From assembly GCA_021797415.1 (NCBI GenBank), contig JAJZZT010000321.1:1-5158 (forward strand): DNA of 5,158 bases. Direction: 5' to 3'. Below, in pieces: positions 4,849 to 5,158 of this stretch. Origin of the DNA: Bacillota bacterium (GTDB lineage Bacteria; Bacillota; Bacilli; Alicyclobacillales; SLC66). Under the pieces are notes generated by a model. That model ran no database searches. It had not been told where the DNA came from and worked only from the letters and a program-made list of their open reading frames with translations. The stretch's first letter is position 1. Each line of letters begins with the position of its first letter. The position numbers and the translations under genes are program-made.

Positions 4849-5158
4849 ATGATAGCGCTCATCGGGTTTACGGGAGCGGGGAAGTCGACATTGGGGGCCA
4901 GTCTCCATGTACAGCTCGACATTCCGTGCTATGATGTGGATGTGATGCTCGAAGAGCAGCAGAAAATGAAAATTGCCGATATGTTCGCCACTTTCGGCGA
5001 GACGGCGTTTCGGGAGCTTGAGGCCGGCGCGATCCGTTCGCTTTCCGAGCGCGAGGCGGGCGTGATCGTCACGGGCGGCGGGGCCGTGTTGAACGTCGAT
5101 ACTCGCCGCTGGCTGAACCGTCATTGTCTGGTGGTTCATGTTCGCACGCCGAAGATCG
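4849..5158 (+). CDS. aroK: Shikimate kinase (3' partial)
   Basis: Cytosolic enzyme that phosphorylates shikimate with ATP to shikimate 3-phosphate, the fifth step of the chorismate pathway. The 103 residues present show an NMP-kinase fold: Walker A GFTGAGKST at 6-14, the shikimate/Mg site DVD at 29-31, FGETAFRELE at 49-58 with the substrate-binding Arg at 55, and TGGGAV at 75-80. Their spacing matches the D34/R58/G79-81 set of characterised shikimate kinases with a constant offset of three residues. The lid region and the final Arg lie beyond the window edge; full proteins are about 165-175 residues. The ATG has a good ribosome binding site. aroK near comG is, as I recall, seen in other Bacillales, so ancestrally it may have been read from the comG side before the IS inserted. 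That link is inference. Confidence 0.93.
   Translation, partial: MIALIGFTGAGKSTLGASLHVQLDIPCYDVDVMLEEQQKMKIADMFATFGETAFRELEAGAIRSLSEREAGVIVTGGGAVLNVDTRRWLNRHCLVVHVRTPKI

Overview
The window reads as a chromosomal segment of a GC-rich, Gram-positive (Firmicutes) bacterium. A Bacillus-type comG cluster, strong AGGAGG-like ribosome binding sites and frequent TTG/GTG starts point that way. The GC-rich third codon positions and the style of the IS200/IS605 element suggest something like Alicyclobacillaceae or Kyrpidia; that placement is inference only. All genes lie on the + strand.

Positions 1-3855 hold a comG-type operon for the competence pseudopilus, in the Bacillus order A to G: comGA (assembly ATPase, 5' part outside the window), comGB (polytopic membrane platform), comGC (major pseudopilin), then four small minor-pseudopilin genes best matched by position and N-terminal motif to comGD, comGE, comGF and comGG. 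The genes are tightly packed with short gaps or overlaps, so they are very probably one transcript whose promoter lies upstream of the window. ComGA hydrolyses ATP to drive assembly, ComGB is the membrane platform, ComGC forms the fibre and the minor pseudopilins are expected to prime or cap it, for DNA uptake across the thick wall. Odd points are a long comGA/comGB overlap, a comGE product that begins at the mature pilin position without a leader, and a perfect 18-bp tandem repeat coding ALSQGG in comGE.

Positions 3856-3931 are a short spacer in which I see no gene or convincing terminator. About 3932-4803 is a decayed IS200/IS605-family insertion. A left-end hairpin is followed by a tnpA pseudogene (nonsense codons, an internal deletion removing the HUH region), a tnpB pseudogene (N-terminal part and a C-terminal scrap only) and a right-end hairpin sharing sequence with the left end. 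It is a former transposon reduced to its ends plus gene fragments.

From 4849 to the end lies the 5' two-thirds or so of aroK, shikimate kinase, with its own good ribosome binding site. The IS remnant now separates it from comG and may have altered its transcription. I did not find a clearly novel biological system. The most noteworthy items are the leaderless ComGE with its expandable repeat and the transposon remnant that may still carry a TnpB guide-RNA scaffold.
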